Shown here in pieces: positions 46,557 through 58,200 of a DNA stretch of 64,000 bases; the stretch's first letter is position 1, and each line of letters starts with the position of its first letter. A program made the position numbers and the translations under genes. The notes under the pieces are model-generated. The model was not told the DNA's origin. It saw only the letters and a program-made list of their open reading frames with translations, and did no database searches. This DNA is from Branchiostoma belcheri (lineage: Eukaryota; Chordata; Leptocardii; Amphioxiformes; Branchiostomatidae). The DNA lies in assembly GCF_001625305.1 (NCBI RefSeq), contig NW_017804353.1, forward strand, positions 3,220,290 through 3,284,289, in the 5' to 3' direction.

Positions 46557-49500
46557 ATGTTTAGGAAGGCGTTCGAGCGCGGAGTCTCGGCGATCGCGAG
46601 AAACCCACCCGGAAGACNNNNNNNNNNNNNNNNNNNNNNNNNNNNNNCAGACCGCCGCCGCCCCGCTGGCAGGGGAGCAGGCTTCACGGGGCCAGCATAG
46701 CGCCGCCGTGCCCGAACCACAGCCGGAGACCAAGCTGTTTAGGGGGCATGAGACGACATTTCCGTGTATGATGAAAAAGTGAGTACTAATGTAGCTAGTA
46801 GTCTAGTATAATTGAATAGCATTCAATTTCAATGGATTCACGGGATGGGGACCCTTCCCGCTGTGGTTCAAACTTTCAACACGGTCTGGTCTCAGGTTTG
46901 ACATCTTGAAGAGGACAGGTGATAGTCATCTGTTATGACAATCCTCCCACCATGTATGGTAACTATAGCTAAAGAAATAACTTGATAGATAAATTCAATA
47001 GATTATATATACAGTCAGTGAATTTCTTGGCTAAGGCCCCGACCTGTTTCCCGGCTTTCCACTAGATTGGTTGCGATCATGCGCTCAGCCATGACTGACT
47101 ATGTATTTGCCAATATTGCAATCTCTAAACGAATTTCGTTGCCAAAGAACGATTATTAAAGTCATGTGTGTTTTGTTGTCTTCTAAATCATACTTTTGCA
47201 TCGCGCATCATTTTCCAATTAATTATGAAACCAAGGGTTATACAAGTCGCCTTCTGGTCGCTCATCTCTGTCTAGTGGAAAAGGGGTTTTATCATGAACC
47301 TTAAATTCTATATCAAACGCTTTATAAACGGCCGTGGTTTGGGTCCATTTTTTTCGGCAATATCAAATCCTGGAAAACAACTTTAACCCAACAATGGCTC
47401 AGCAAACCGTATGAAATGTGCAGCACTTCAAGACCTCAACAAGGAATAAAAAGGCGTTGGAAAAATACCTGAAACAAGAGAGAGTCCGTTTTCAACTTAT
47501 GGTAAAATAGAGGGAAGAAATCCTCATTGAAACTAGACACTGGGTTAGCAGGTAACAAAGGATGGCCCACATGTGCACACCTGTCTAATTGCACGCGTGT
47601 TGGTCCAGACCAGACATGGTGGTCATTAATAGCATGGACACCAGACCATTAAGGTCAGACTCAGCCCCTGGGCAACATGCCCTTAAGGAAATTCTAACAC
47701 CTCTATCTGGAGCGTAAGAGCTGGCCAGAATGTTCTCAGGAGACTGGCATTCAGAATAGCAAATTTCTTTATTCACAACCACCTGTTTAACATATAAGAG
47801 CCAACATTTCAATGACAGTCTGTCATCTTCATCAGGGCAATTATGGCTGGTTCACCTTGCAATGAAGCATAACCTGGTGTTTTACCTTAGTGTGTGACCT
47901 AGTAACGCTCCAGTCAGCAGAAAGATGACAGATGGTTATTGAAATGTCGACACATGTTAAGCAAGTGGTTGTGAATCGAAAACTTCTATTCAATCATTCA
48001 CCAACCTGGTGAAATTATTAATGGCAGTCTCTCTATTGGTTTAAGTAACGTTATATAGAGACTTCCTTGTGAGAACAAAGACATCTCATTGTTACAAAGA
48101 GGAAAAGTGGGTCTGTCAAAGCAAGGACATTATACAAGGCAGTTGTCTTTAGGCGATGATTTAGAGATGACGGAATCTGGTCAGGTTTGGGGATTTTCCA
48201 TCACGCCTGCATGACGCGTGTCTTCCAATGTCCCACTTTCATAACGGCTGTCTCTTTCTGTAATTGTTATGCAAATATTGCCCCAAAAACTTACTCTTAT
48301 GATGTCGTAAAGGTTTTATAGACGGGTTGACCCAACTCAGGAGGTATTACAATACATGTATATATGTCGATGAGGAAGTCAAAGCTAAGCATGTGTAATT
48401 TGTGTGTATGTTAAGTATAATATGTTTACTAGTACTTGCATGTCCGTGAAGAATATTTCAAATATATTCTGCGTATGTTCCAGGTCTAGCCAGGAGTGCA
48501 GTGGCAGGTTGAGTGTTTGTTTTATGGTTATTTTGCTGACCAAAATCCCCCCTTTATTCTCCTAACCTAGTATCATTTTATGATTTTGCCATATTCCCAG
48601 ATCGAACACCACCCACCCAAACACTAACTCACCCATGTAACAAACCCGACCCACCCACCGACCCACCCACCCACCGACCAGCCCTCTCTGATTCCTTATC
48701 AGTCAGACAGAAGTTTTGTTATTTTCACAGTTTTCACAGGTGTTGGGTTACATCCAGCACATTACTTACTGCAATATTACCACCTTGGTTACAGGTGTTC
48801 CATATAGGAAAGCTTTGTTGTTTCCACATACTAATAAATAAAAAGTGGTGTTGGCTTACAAGATTTTCCTAATATGGAATTTTTTCATGTTTCCACAGTG
48901 GTATCAGGTTACAGGTGTTCCTTATATGGTAGTTTTTTTTGTTTCCACAGTAGTATCAGGTTACAGGTGCTCCTTATATGGAAGTTTTTTTGTTTCCACA
49001 GTGGTATCAGGTTACTGGTGTTTCTACATTCCAGACAAGGGTGTTGGGTTAAAATTTGCTTCCTTTCATGAATGTTTTGTTTATTTGTTTTGTTTATTTC
49101 CCGTTCTAGATCCCTGCAGGGCCCAGATCCCACCTACCAGAAGGTGGTGTCGGGTTACAAACTGTTCCAGTCGGACGAGCCGTTCCATTGCGAGCTGAAC
49201 GGGGGTGTTCTGCCGGAGCTGGAGGTGGCATACGAGACGTGGGGACGGCTGAACGAATCACGGAGTAACGCCGTCATCATCCACACTGGCCTGTCCGCAA
49301 ACTCACACGCCAGAAGTCACGAGGTATGAGCCCAAGGATGTCATTTATATCATTAAATCAGAATGGCCTAACATTAGCCTGGGTGCCATCCTCCGTAGTG
49401 TCCACCAGCTGTCGCTGGCTACCGACATTTAATAGAGAGCCGGCGGAAACTACAGAGGATGGGACACATAAAGCATGATCAAAATCATTCATTCATTTTA

Positions 49501-49573
49501 CACAATGCAAAGATTATTGCCTGAAGGCTGATTGCACATAGCACCTGGAAAAGCAGGAGAAAACAATGGACAC

Positions 49574-49607
<34 letters not shown>

Positions 49608-52600
49608 ACTATCATTCTGATTCATTAATTAATTCTCTCATACATTCATTCATTCCCTCCTTCCTTCCTCTCCCAGGAGAATCCGTCTCCAGGTTGGTGG
49701 GAAGCGTTCATTGGTCCGGGCTGTGCCATAGACACAAATAACTTCTTTGTCATCTGTGCAAACAACATTGGGGGCTGCTACGGATCCTCGTGAGTAGTCT
49801 GCTCTCGTCACAATTTTCACATCAAAATGCTACTTTAGCAGGATGAAAGTCAATACTAAAGTAAATAAGCTGTAAACAACATCAGAGACTGCTAAGCGTC
49901 CTCATGAGTCTTTAAGTCTTCTTAACCTCTCTGCATCCTATCTCAACAACAAATGCAAATTGGTGCCATTCCAATTGGTGCCACAACCTTACCTTTTTTT
50001 TTTATTCCAGGGGACCATCTTCAAAGAATCCTCTCACAGACCAGGTACAGAGTTTCAAGTGTTTCTGTCCTAATAGGATCATGTTTGTTAAATTTCAATT
50101 AACCTACTAGCTTTCTATACTAGTAGATAGAATCTCACTGGATCACTCATGTTAACTATGAGGAGATAAAATCATTATGAATATGATATAATTATTTTCT
50201 GCCCACAGCCCTATGCCACAACCTTCCCCATAGTGACTGTAGCAGACATGGTGAACTCCCAGTTCATGTTACTGGACCATCTGGGCATTGACAAGGTAAA
50301 CCTCTCACAGCACACCAGACTTTTGCACATCATTTTGAAGAGCGTTCCTTCCCGTCTATTCTATCAGTATCATAGCATCTTCAACTCGGTCAGAATGTAT
50401 CCGGGTCTCCAGATACAAATGAACCATTGTCTTCCAACTTTCAAATCCTTTTTCTAATTCTTGCAGCTCCATGCGTCCGTGGGCCCGTCCCTGGGAGGAA
50501 TGATATCGTTAATGGCGGGGGCACTGTACCCAGACAGAGTGGGCAGGTCAGTATGTTGCCATGGCAACTGTTGCCTTGGATACCAATGATCATACAGAAT
50601 GTACACGTCAGTTGTTCGACTCCTGAGATGATCACTGTGGTAACGTTATAATATACAATGTATATAGCTTGTTAGTACCAGTAATAGGTATTTGCATTCA
50701 GATTTCCGATTTTACATTGCTTCCCATCCGTGAATAGTTTCATCAGGTTGGTAACTTGAGTAAAAAGACTCTTTTTATTGCACAACCAAGTCTTTTATTC
50801 AGCCGACGTTTTGACCATCTGTCACCTTCCTCGGGGCAATTCTGACTGGTTCACATTGCACTGCAGCACAGGTGTCACTGCTATAGATGCATTCCCAAAC
50901 AAACGTACAATATTTACATATCTACACACATTCGTGTTTATGTTGCTCCATCAAAATGGGGTACCTCTAAGCTTGATGTTGTTTGTTTGTTAATTTACAG
51001 GGTGGTTTCCATCTCAGCCTGTGCTCAGTCCCACCCTGCGTCCATCGCGATGAGGTATCTCCAGCGGCGCTGCATCATGCAGGACCCACACTGGAACAAC
51101 GGGTACTACTACGACGGGAAGTACCCAGGGCAGGGCATGAAAATGGCCAGGTAGGATGGGAGACTTGATTACTTCATAGCTTTAAACAACCCCTGTGGTT
51201 ATATATATATATGTGCAAAGCTTGGGTGTACATGTAACAGCTTGTTGGTTGGTCTCAAAGTGACTTACTAAATTGTGGCAACATACACTATCCCCCTTTT
51301 CCAAAAGCATACATCAGTAATCACATAAAGTATGTTTATCTTTCTAATATGGCTCAGCTTGCCTGATTGAGTTGAACAGTATTTTGACTCCAAGACTTAA
51401 CTTGCTGTATTCGGTGCCTTGAGGAATTCTTTACCTTCAGGGAGGTCCCAATTGATGAATTAATTGATTGATCATTGCCAATAGGGAGATCGCGACCACG
51501 ACGTACCGCAGTGGTCCGGAGTGGGAGATCAGGTTCAGCAGGAAGAAGATCAACGGAAACGTGAGCCTGTGCCCGACGTTTGAGATCGAAAGCTACATCG
51601 ACTACCAGGGCGCACAGTTCATGTCTAAGTATGACCCGAACTCCCTGCTCTACATCTCCAAGGTGGGTACAGAATCTTTCTTTCAGTCATGCCATTTGTT
51701 AAATCTACTTATAAGTCTCTCTATAATTTTGTTAATCTGCTATCAATGTTTTTACTCATTTCCTTTGTTTGGTCATGCACACAGAAAATTTGTTTTCAAA
51801 CAGAAATTATTCCTAGTCAAAGTCTGATGGCTAAAAATCAATTGCCTTGTCACTGTAATTACAACCTACTGTGACACTATCCCCCTCTCAAAAAGCATAC
51901 ATCAGCAATTACGCGGTCATAGAGCAGATGTCAATGGTTACATGTGTTAATGACCATGTCTGTCTCCCTTGCAGGCTATGGACCTGTTTGACATCAGTGA
52001 TGGTTACAGCAGCATGGTGGAGGGGCTGCAGAGAGTTCGCTGTCCCATCATGGTCATGGGAGTACAGAGCGACATCCTCTTCCCGGTGTGGCAGCAGAGA
52101 GAGCTGGCCAAACTGTTACATCAAGCAGGTCAGTAAGGGTCATAGGTTAGGGGTCATAGTAGGGTCATAGGTTTCTGTCTCATCATGGTCATGGGAGTAC
52201 GGAGCAACATTGGGTCATAGGTAAGGGGTCATAGGGTAAGGTTAGAGGATAGGGGGTAGCATCATAGCTTAGAGGCCATGGTCATATTTCTTCCTCATGT
52301 GAAATCCAAGAGATCTGTTGGCCAAGTTACTACATTCACCATGTCAGGTTATACATTTGTAGGTTAACAGGTCATAGGTTAGGGTTGATGGCCTTGGGAC
52401 AGCCTTGTTAAGGTTGGTCCTCTCCCCAGCCAACAAGCTGGGTAACGGGTCTTGGAAGCTAACAAGGCGGGACACCAGGCTAGGGACAAAGGGCATAGAG
52501 AAGTTGTAGGAAAACAAGCCAGGAAGTGTGCTGTTTGTGTTTGGTAACTGATTTTTTTCTACATCTTTAGGAAATGAAGCAGTCACATACTTTGAGCTGA

Positions 52601-53003
52601 ACTCCATATTTGGGCATGACACATTCCTGTTGGACCTGAACGGTGTCGGAACAGCAATAAAGGTGAGACAACCAATCAATCAATAATTCAATAAATATCT
52701 GCTCTTGAAAGTGGTACTGTAGAAGAAGAAGATCTTATGCATAAAAAACACAAGATGAAGGGCACGTTTAGTAACTCAAAATCCTTGTATGTGTTAAGGT
52801 TCAGTTTTCCAACCAAAAGCAAACAAAATCTCATACATGTATATTGACACAAAGCTATCATTTATTGTTATTAAAGCTCCATCAGTTTTTTTCCTAATTT
52901 ATGATTTCAATTTTTTTCCCATCTGCAGGGGTTCTTGGAGACAGAAGTGAAGGAGAATGGCAATGGTGGGAAGAAGAAAAATAAGAAACAACACTTTCTG
53001 TAA
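46557..53003 (+). CDS. MetX-type O-acyltransferase (homoserine/serine O-acyltransferase family)
   Basis: Alpha/beta hydrolase of the homoserine O-acetyltransferase / serine O-succinyltransferase group. Exons: 46557-46778 (interrupted by 30 N), 49110-49323, 49677-49789, 50011-50044, 50209-50295, 50467-50546, 51001-51150, 51485-51662, 51975-52128, 52571-52662, 52929-53003; phases agree. The N-terminus ([20 protein letters not shown]) is basic and amphipathic, a likely mitochondrial presequence. Family landmarks: [35 protein letters not shown], nucleophile Ser in [39 protein letters not shown], acid Asp in GVQSDILFP, and catalytic His in FGHDTFLL. All three triad residues are present. The lysine-rich C-terminus (GGKKKNKKQ) is unusual. 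Substrate (homoserine or serine) and acyl donor cannot be read from sequence. Ten introns with animal-type sites argue against contamination. Confidence 0.88.
46618..46647. other. Assembly gap (30 N) in first exon of MetX-like gene
   Basis: Frame before the gap (from the ATG at 46557) and the frame after it that joins exon 2 correctly differ, so the true missing length is not 30 if this is one exon; it should be 2 modulo 3. Confidence 0.9.
46840..46905 (-). repeat. Dispersed repeat, inverted
   Basis: GCTGTGGTTCAAACTTTCAA and ACGGTCTGGTC are the complement of the 3171-3265 repeat. Confidence 0.55.
47751..48035. mobile_element. Foldback element, ~60 bp inverted arms
   Basis: TTCACAACCACCTGTTTAAC (47772) and its continuation CAACATTTCAATGACA / CTGTCATCTT are matched in reverse complement by GATGACAGATGG / TTATTGAAATGTCGAC / GTTAAGCAAGTGGTTGTGAA ending near 47981. 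Pieces of the same family, with ATTTCATCAGGTTGGT words, recur near 32437, 50735-50870 and 53625. In the long first intron of the MetX-like gene. A Penelope-like or related non-autonomous origin is possible but not shown. Confidence 0.65.
48600..48680 (+). repeat. (ACCC)n-rich simple repeat
   Basis: Imperfect CACCCACC run. Confidence 0.85.
48890..49025 (+). repeat. ~52 bp tandem echoes of MetX-like exon 2
   Basis: TTTCCACAGTGGTATCAGG followed by TTACAGGTGTTCC occurs three times (48892, 48943, 48993). The part GTGGTATCAGGTTACA matches exon 2 at 49143 (GTGGTGTCGGGTTACA, coding VVSGYK). Older, weaker copies are at about 48740 and 48785. Confidence 0.75.
49575..49606 (+). repeat. (TA)n microsatellite
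   Basis: Pure TA run broken once by GTA. Confidence 0.95.
50735..50870. mobile_element. Fragment of the foldback family
   Basis: TTTCATCAGGTTGGTAACTT, then AGCCGACGTTTTGACCATCT and CACCTTCCTCGGGGCAATTC, which parallels ATCTTCATCAGGGCAATTAT at 47826. In a MetX-like gene intron. Confidence 0.55.
52129..52262 (+). repeat. GGGTCATAG minisatellite with exon 9 echo
   Basis: GGGTCATAGGTTAGG words repeat. 52176-52213 (CTCATCATGGTCATGGGAGT then ACGGAGCAACAT) repeats exon 9 bases 52041-52078 with about four changes, 135 bp away. Confidence 0.85.
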
Positions 53004-53233
53004 AGACGTAACCTTCATTTGGTGGATCCAAGCTCCTTAAGTTATTACTACTTGCATTCCAAGGAATATGCCTGTTTCTTACAATGTAGATACAACTCAG
53101 GTAGTGGGGAACATAAGCTTCAATAGTATGGGTGCATGTGTTGCTTTAACTGTATGATGTAAATTGTCAAATAACCGTTGAAAGCTTCTTTCCTAATTTA
53201 ATCCCAGTGTTTGATGCGCTACATTTCAACTTA

Positions 53234-53609
53234 GGCCACACCAATTTAATTTGTTGGTTCTCGGATTTTTTCAGAAAAAATATGAAGCGACAGGGCGAAA
53301 AAAATAAAAATAAAAACAGGTCTAGGCATCCTATTATAGGCTTAAATGCTACGAAATGAGCCATGAAGTCAACATAAAAGGCCGGGTTAAAATTTAAACA
53401 TTGAATTTTGAACTTTTAATCAAACCACTGCAATGATAGATGGGAAAACTGTAACAACTAGGAAGAAAAGGACTTTCCTCAACTGTTGGGGGCAAAACAT
53501 GAGCATTTTTCAGTTGATTCAGGACCAGAACCAAATTTTTTTTTTTTTTGCAAATCAGAAAAAAACGAAGAGGCGAATCCGAGAACCAACAAATTAAATT
53601 GGTGTGGCC
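53234..53609 (-). mobile_element. PIF/Harbinger-type MITE, 376 bp, copy 2
   Basis: Same element as 3546-3922 in the opposite orientation, including the poly-T tract and ATAGGATGCCTAGACC or its complement. Flanked by TTA at 53231-53233 and 53610-53612. Lies ~230 bp after the MetX-like stop codon, so probably in or just past its 3' UTR. Confidence 0.88.
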
Positions 53610-53612
53610 TTA

Positions 53613-54699
53613 ATTCCATAAATAATTTCATCAGGCTGGTGAATAATTAAAAGGCAAAGTTCTTAATCCAAAACCACTTGTTAACAACGGCCTAGCTTCA
53701 GTGCACAGCGAACCAGTCATAATTGCTAATGGGTTCTCCCAGCTTTGTATATACTATCTGCAACAGATGACTTACATAAATTGCTATGCAAAAATAAAAT
53801 GTACCATAGAGTACATTCTTTCTTTGAAAATCAACATTTGAGAAATACTTCCATGGAAAATTTTTAAATGATGCCAATCCAATCATGTTTTCATGATTAC
53901 ATTGTACATAAAAAATGGAAAATGTTTTTGGCCAGTAAGTCAAGATGAGATGTGAAAAAAATAGCAAATAAATGCTGTACATGGTGCCTTATTGTGTTTT
54001 AGAATATAGAAAGAGGATGAAAAACTTTTTTGGTGTCGCATTTACCGGTAGTTTATAACTTTGGACACTGGTGCAATGTGTCTTCTCTTTGCAATATGGG
54101 ATTCAAACTCTAGCTGTGTCATACCAAACTTTTAAGACTTGAAAAATGGTAAATACTGCTTCTCTGCTCAGTGATTAGCACTCAGCACTTAGAGAGAGTA
54201 AGATAACATGATATATAGTATAACACGCTCAACTACATTTTGTACAAGTGGAATACTTCATGCTATAAAATAATGTGGAAAACAATAATTTTGTACCGTC
54301 ACCCTCATTTCTGTCATTTTGCCAAGTTCTTTTTCAAGAAGTTAACAATTCTGGACTGGCAAGGGAGATGAAGAATCAAGCATCATGTCAGATTATTGCA
54401 AGATTTCTGCAATGTATTTTTTATTCAGGATCAAGTGATATACAGATATATGTACTGCCAGTTTTCTACCATATACTGTTGCATGCTCAGTCACTACAAG
54501 CATATGGCAACATTGTTGCAACATGATTTTATACATCTTATGTACATATACACAAACTTTCAAATAAACTTGAACCTGGAATTTAATGTGTCTCACTTCA
54601 GTTTGATTCTCCGATTTATAGTTTTGACCATCTATTCGTTTATTTATGTTCAATACATGTATTTTAATGCAGTTCTGCAGCTCCTGTCAAATCCACAAG
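53613..54699. other. Convergent intergenic region
   Basis: AT-rich, between the 3' ends of the MetX-like gene (+) and ANAPC2 (-). 53625-53690 is another foldback-family scrap. No gene seen. Confidence 0.5.
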
Positions 54700-55230
54700 A
54701 TGGCACTACTACACTGCTCATCTGTTTTTAGGCAGCTTGTACTTTCTCCAAAAAAAACAAAGAGCTGCTATGACCTGTCCTCACTGTTCAAATATCCAAG
54801 TTCAAAAGTGATATTCAACTATTCTGTCAGCTAGTCTCTGCAGTTCCTGTTTTAGCTGCAAGATGGCATCACTGCACTGCTCACCTGTTTTTAGGCAGCT
54901 TGTACTTTCCACCAGAAAGCAGCAGATGCTGTGACCTGGCCTTGACTGCTCATATACATTGTATTTGAACCTGGTATTCAATTACAAGTGTTCTGTAGGG
55001 TAGTCTCTGCAGTTATTGCCTGGCCTGGTATTTGGCACTACTGCACTGCTCACCTGATTTTAGGCAGCTTGTACTTTCCCCCAGAAAGCAACTGATGCTG
55101 TGATCTGACTTGACTGTCCAGAAATTCGAACCTGATATACAATGACAAGTATACTGTAAGGTATTCTCTGCAGTTATTGCCTGGCCTGATAGGTGTCACT
55201 GCTGCACTGCTCACCTGTTTTTAGGCAGCT
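54700..55230 (-). repeat. ~165 bp tandem echoes of the ANAPC2 3' coding end
   Basis: The end of the last ANAPC2 exon, including the stop codon (55211-55213), recurs with stop-equivalent positions near 55050, 54881 and 54718, spaced 161-169 bp. In the 54881 copy the minus strand still reads SQHLLLSGGKYKLPKNR. CTCTGCAGTTATTGCCTGG joins the units. Confidence 0.9.
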
Positions 55231-58200
55231 TGTACTTTCCCCCAGAGAGCAGCAGATGCTGTGATCTGACTTTACTGTCCAGGAAGGCCTTGAGCTCCTG
55301 TAGTGTGATTTCTATGGGATTGTCTCTCATGGCAAACATCTTCAGCATGGAGTGGATTCTCTCCAGCGGTAAACTGTCCAGGTTTGTCAGCATGCCTTGT
55401 ACATACACCCAGAACATCTAGGGAGAGAAAAACAAAAACTTTTTTTTAAGCAAAAAGTAAAAATCCTTGGTTTTCCTCCACAAAAAGAGAGCAAACCCTC
55501 AATCCATTGGATAGATGCAAAAACTTAAAAATCACTGTGAGTGGGAAAAAAAATCTTACATGTACATCTTTTATGAATTGAGAAGGTATTACATGATTTT
55601 TGTCCAAAACAAGCCAACTTTTGCAACTTTTCCCAATTTCAGATTTCAGGACTTAACAACAAAAAGCCTTGAGCTTGTTAGACAAAATCCTAGTGAGTTG
55701 GCATGGCAACCGCCTCAGCCCCACCCACCTGCATCTCTTCCTCCCTCATCTCCTGTGACGAGGCCGTGGCCGACTCCGTCTCCTCGTCACTGTCAATCAT
55801 CACATCGCCATGGTGATCAGCACCCTCCTCCAGGAGCACATAGGTGCCCGGCGGGTTCTCCCTGATGAGGCCGTAGTTCTGCCAGAAGGTGATTCTCCTG
55901 CGGAGGACCGAGGACGGAACCTGCATTGCTGTGCTTAACTCGTCCAGCGTCCATCGCTCTGTACACAAAAACAAATAAACAATTAACAACACGGAGGACG
56001 GAACCTGCATGGCCGTGCTCAACTTGTCCAGCGTTCACCGCTCTGTAAACAAAAACAAATAAACAATAAACAACATGGAGGACGGAACCTGCATGGCGGT
56101 GCTTAACTCATCCAGCGTCCACCACTCTGTAAACAACTAGAAAGATAATATTTGCAAAGCAAATGCATAATGTTTACCTTTGCATATAGTCTGCTCTGTT
56201 AATTTTTACTCAAACACATTCAAATAATCGGACAGAAGTCTAAATCCCTCCTGCTATAAATTACAACATGATGTAACCCAACACTAGTTACCATAACAGG
56301 CGTCTGGTTCAGGTCATTGACCTTATTGGTTAATGGAGAAGAAGAAGAGGAAACAGAGCAAAAACAATATGTTTTCCTTGTTTGGACTGATTAAAAAAAC
56401 AACAATGTAACAAAGTTAAACAGTGCTAAGGAGAAAGGCAAGCCCCCCTACCCTTGTCCTGGAAGTGCATGATGATGGTGGCCACCACAGGGTTGACCAT
56501 GACAGACAGTCGTCTGTTCTTCAGCTCTATGTCAAGGTCAACCAGGCCCATCTGTGGTAACCAGTTCAGGGTGCGGCTCGCTGGAACAAACAAATGAATA
56601 AACATTTATTCATCCTTCACATTTTTCAGTTACTTCAGTGATACATAATGCGATTCCCAGGATTTCTCAGTCTTGATGTCTGTTGCAATTGTTATCATTA
56701 ATTATGATTGTTGTTGATCAAATTGATATACTTTACTGTAGCTGCTGTTTCTACTCCTCCGTCACTTTTCTATGATCAAACTGACCAAGGGTGCAGTGTC
56801 TTATGTACCATCCTACTAGCTTATGGAAGTTATTCCAAGCATAAGATGTTGGAGTATACTGGTGCTTTTTTTACCATTTGGAAAAAAAGGAACTGACCCA
56901 CAATATGTTTATTTCTGTGTAGGTGAAAATCTTAAACTTACCCTTAACTGTCTGGAAGGCCTGTGTGTAGCTGTCAAACCTCTGCTGTACAGACGGCGGC
57001 AGCGTTAGTTTGGTCTCCTTCAGCTGCGGCCAGTACTGGGCAGAGATGATCATCCCGGACACCGCCACGCCCTGCTGGGGGAAACACGGTTAAACCTGAC
57101 CAGAGGATAGCCACTGCAGGGCTCTACTGTTGCTAGAAGAGCCCTACAGGAGCTATCCCAGTAAGAAATTCAGGCACGAAGTTGATCCTGCTATAATGTG
57201 AAGCAAAACTTTGAAAGTGATACCTAATTGAGCCTCTTGCTGCAAAATGAATCAACTTATTCCTTCATTTCTTCACTCACTTACTCACTCACTCATTCAT
57301 TCATTCAAGCACAAGAATTGCACATGCAGGGTCTAACTGTGCCATTTCACAATGCTGAGACTGCCTTGCAGAGCCAAGCTCAGTTACTGCAGTTCCTACA
57401 TAAGCTGACAGGTGGCACTGCAGGACTGTACAGACACCATTCATGCTACTCTGCCTTGCGGAGCCGTGCCTAGCGTGCACTGCGCAGCCCACCAACCACG
57501 GGCCCCCAAGACCAGAGAACTTCCACTCTTACTTCCATCAGATTCTCTGACTTGATCAAGTCGTTCACGCGCTTCGAGTCCTGGACATCCTGCAAGAAAA
57601 ATAAAAGAAATAACATCTGATTAGAATAAATAAATGAAAGAATGAATGCCACAAAGTTGCCTAGTGCATATACATGTACATGTAGGCTTTTCAGGCACCA
57701 TGATGAGATTTCATTGTTGTTTTCATAATCATTATAACAGTTGTGCATAGTATGACTTTTTACCCTTGTACTCTTTGACCCTTATTCAACTTTTGACCCT
57801 TATACAGATTTTGAACCCCATACGCTTTGACCCTTGTATGGCTTTTAGCCCTTTGATGTTTGTGAGGTTTTTGACTCTTGTACCATCTAATCCTTGCATG
57901 ACTTTTAACCTTTGCACCCCTTGGCCTCTCACCTTGAGCATGAGCTCAAAGTTGGCCAGCTGGCTTACCCAAACACTTTTGACCTTTGTATGACTTTTGA
58001 CCCTTGTACCCTTTGACCTTGCATGACTTTTGACCTTCACAACCCCCAACCTCTCACCTTGAGCATGACCTCACAGTTGCCCAGCTGGCTTACCCCAAAC
58101 CCTTTGACCCTTGTACAACTTTTGCCACTTGTACCCTTTGACCTTGCATGACTTTTGACCTATGCACCCCGACCTCTCACCTTGAGCATGACCTCACAGT

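Noticed and set aside
46460-46782. Minus-strand and alternative plus frames across the 30 N gap
   Set aside because: They depend on arbitrary N length. Only the frame that splices to 49110 fits the MetX-like protein.
57228-57473. Plus-strand frame with CACT/CATT-coded start
   Set aside because: It arises from a TCAC/TCAT simple repeat in an ANAPC2 intron.
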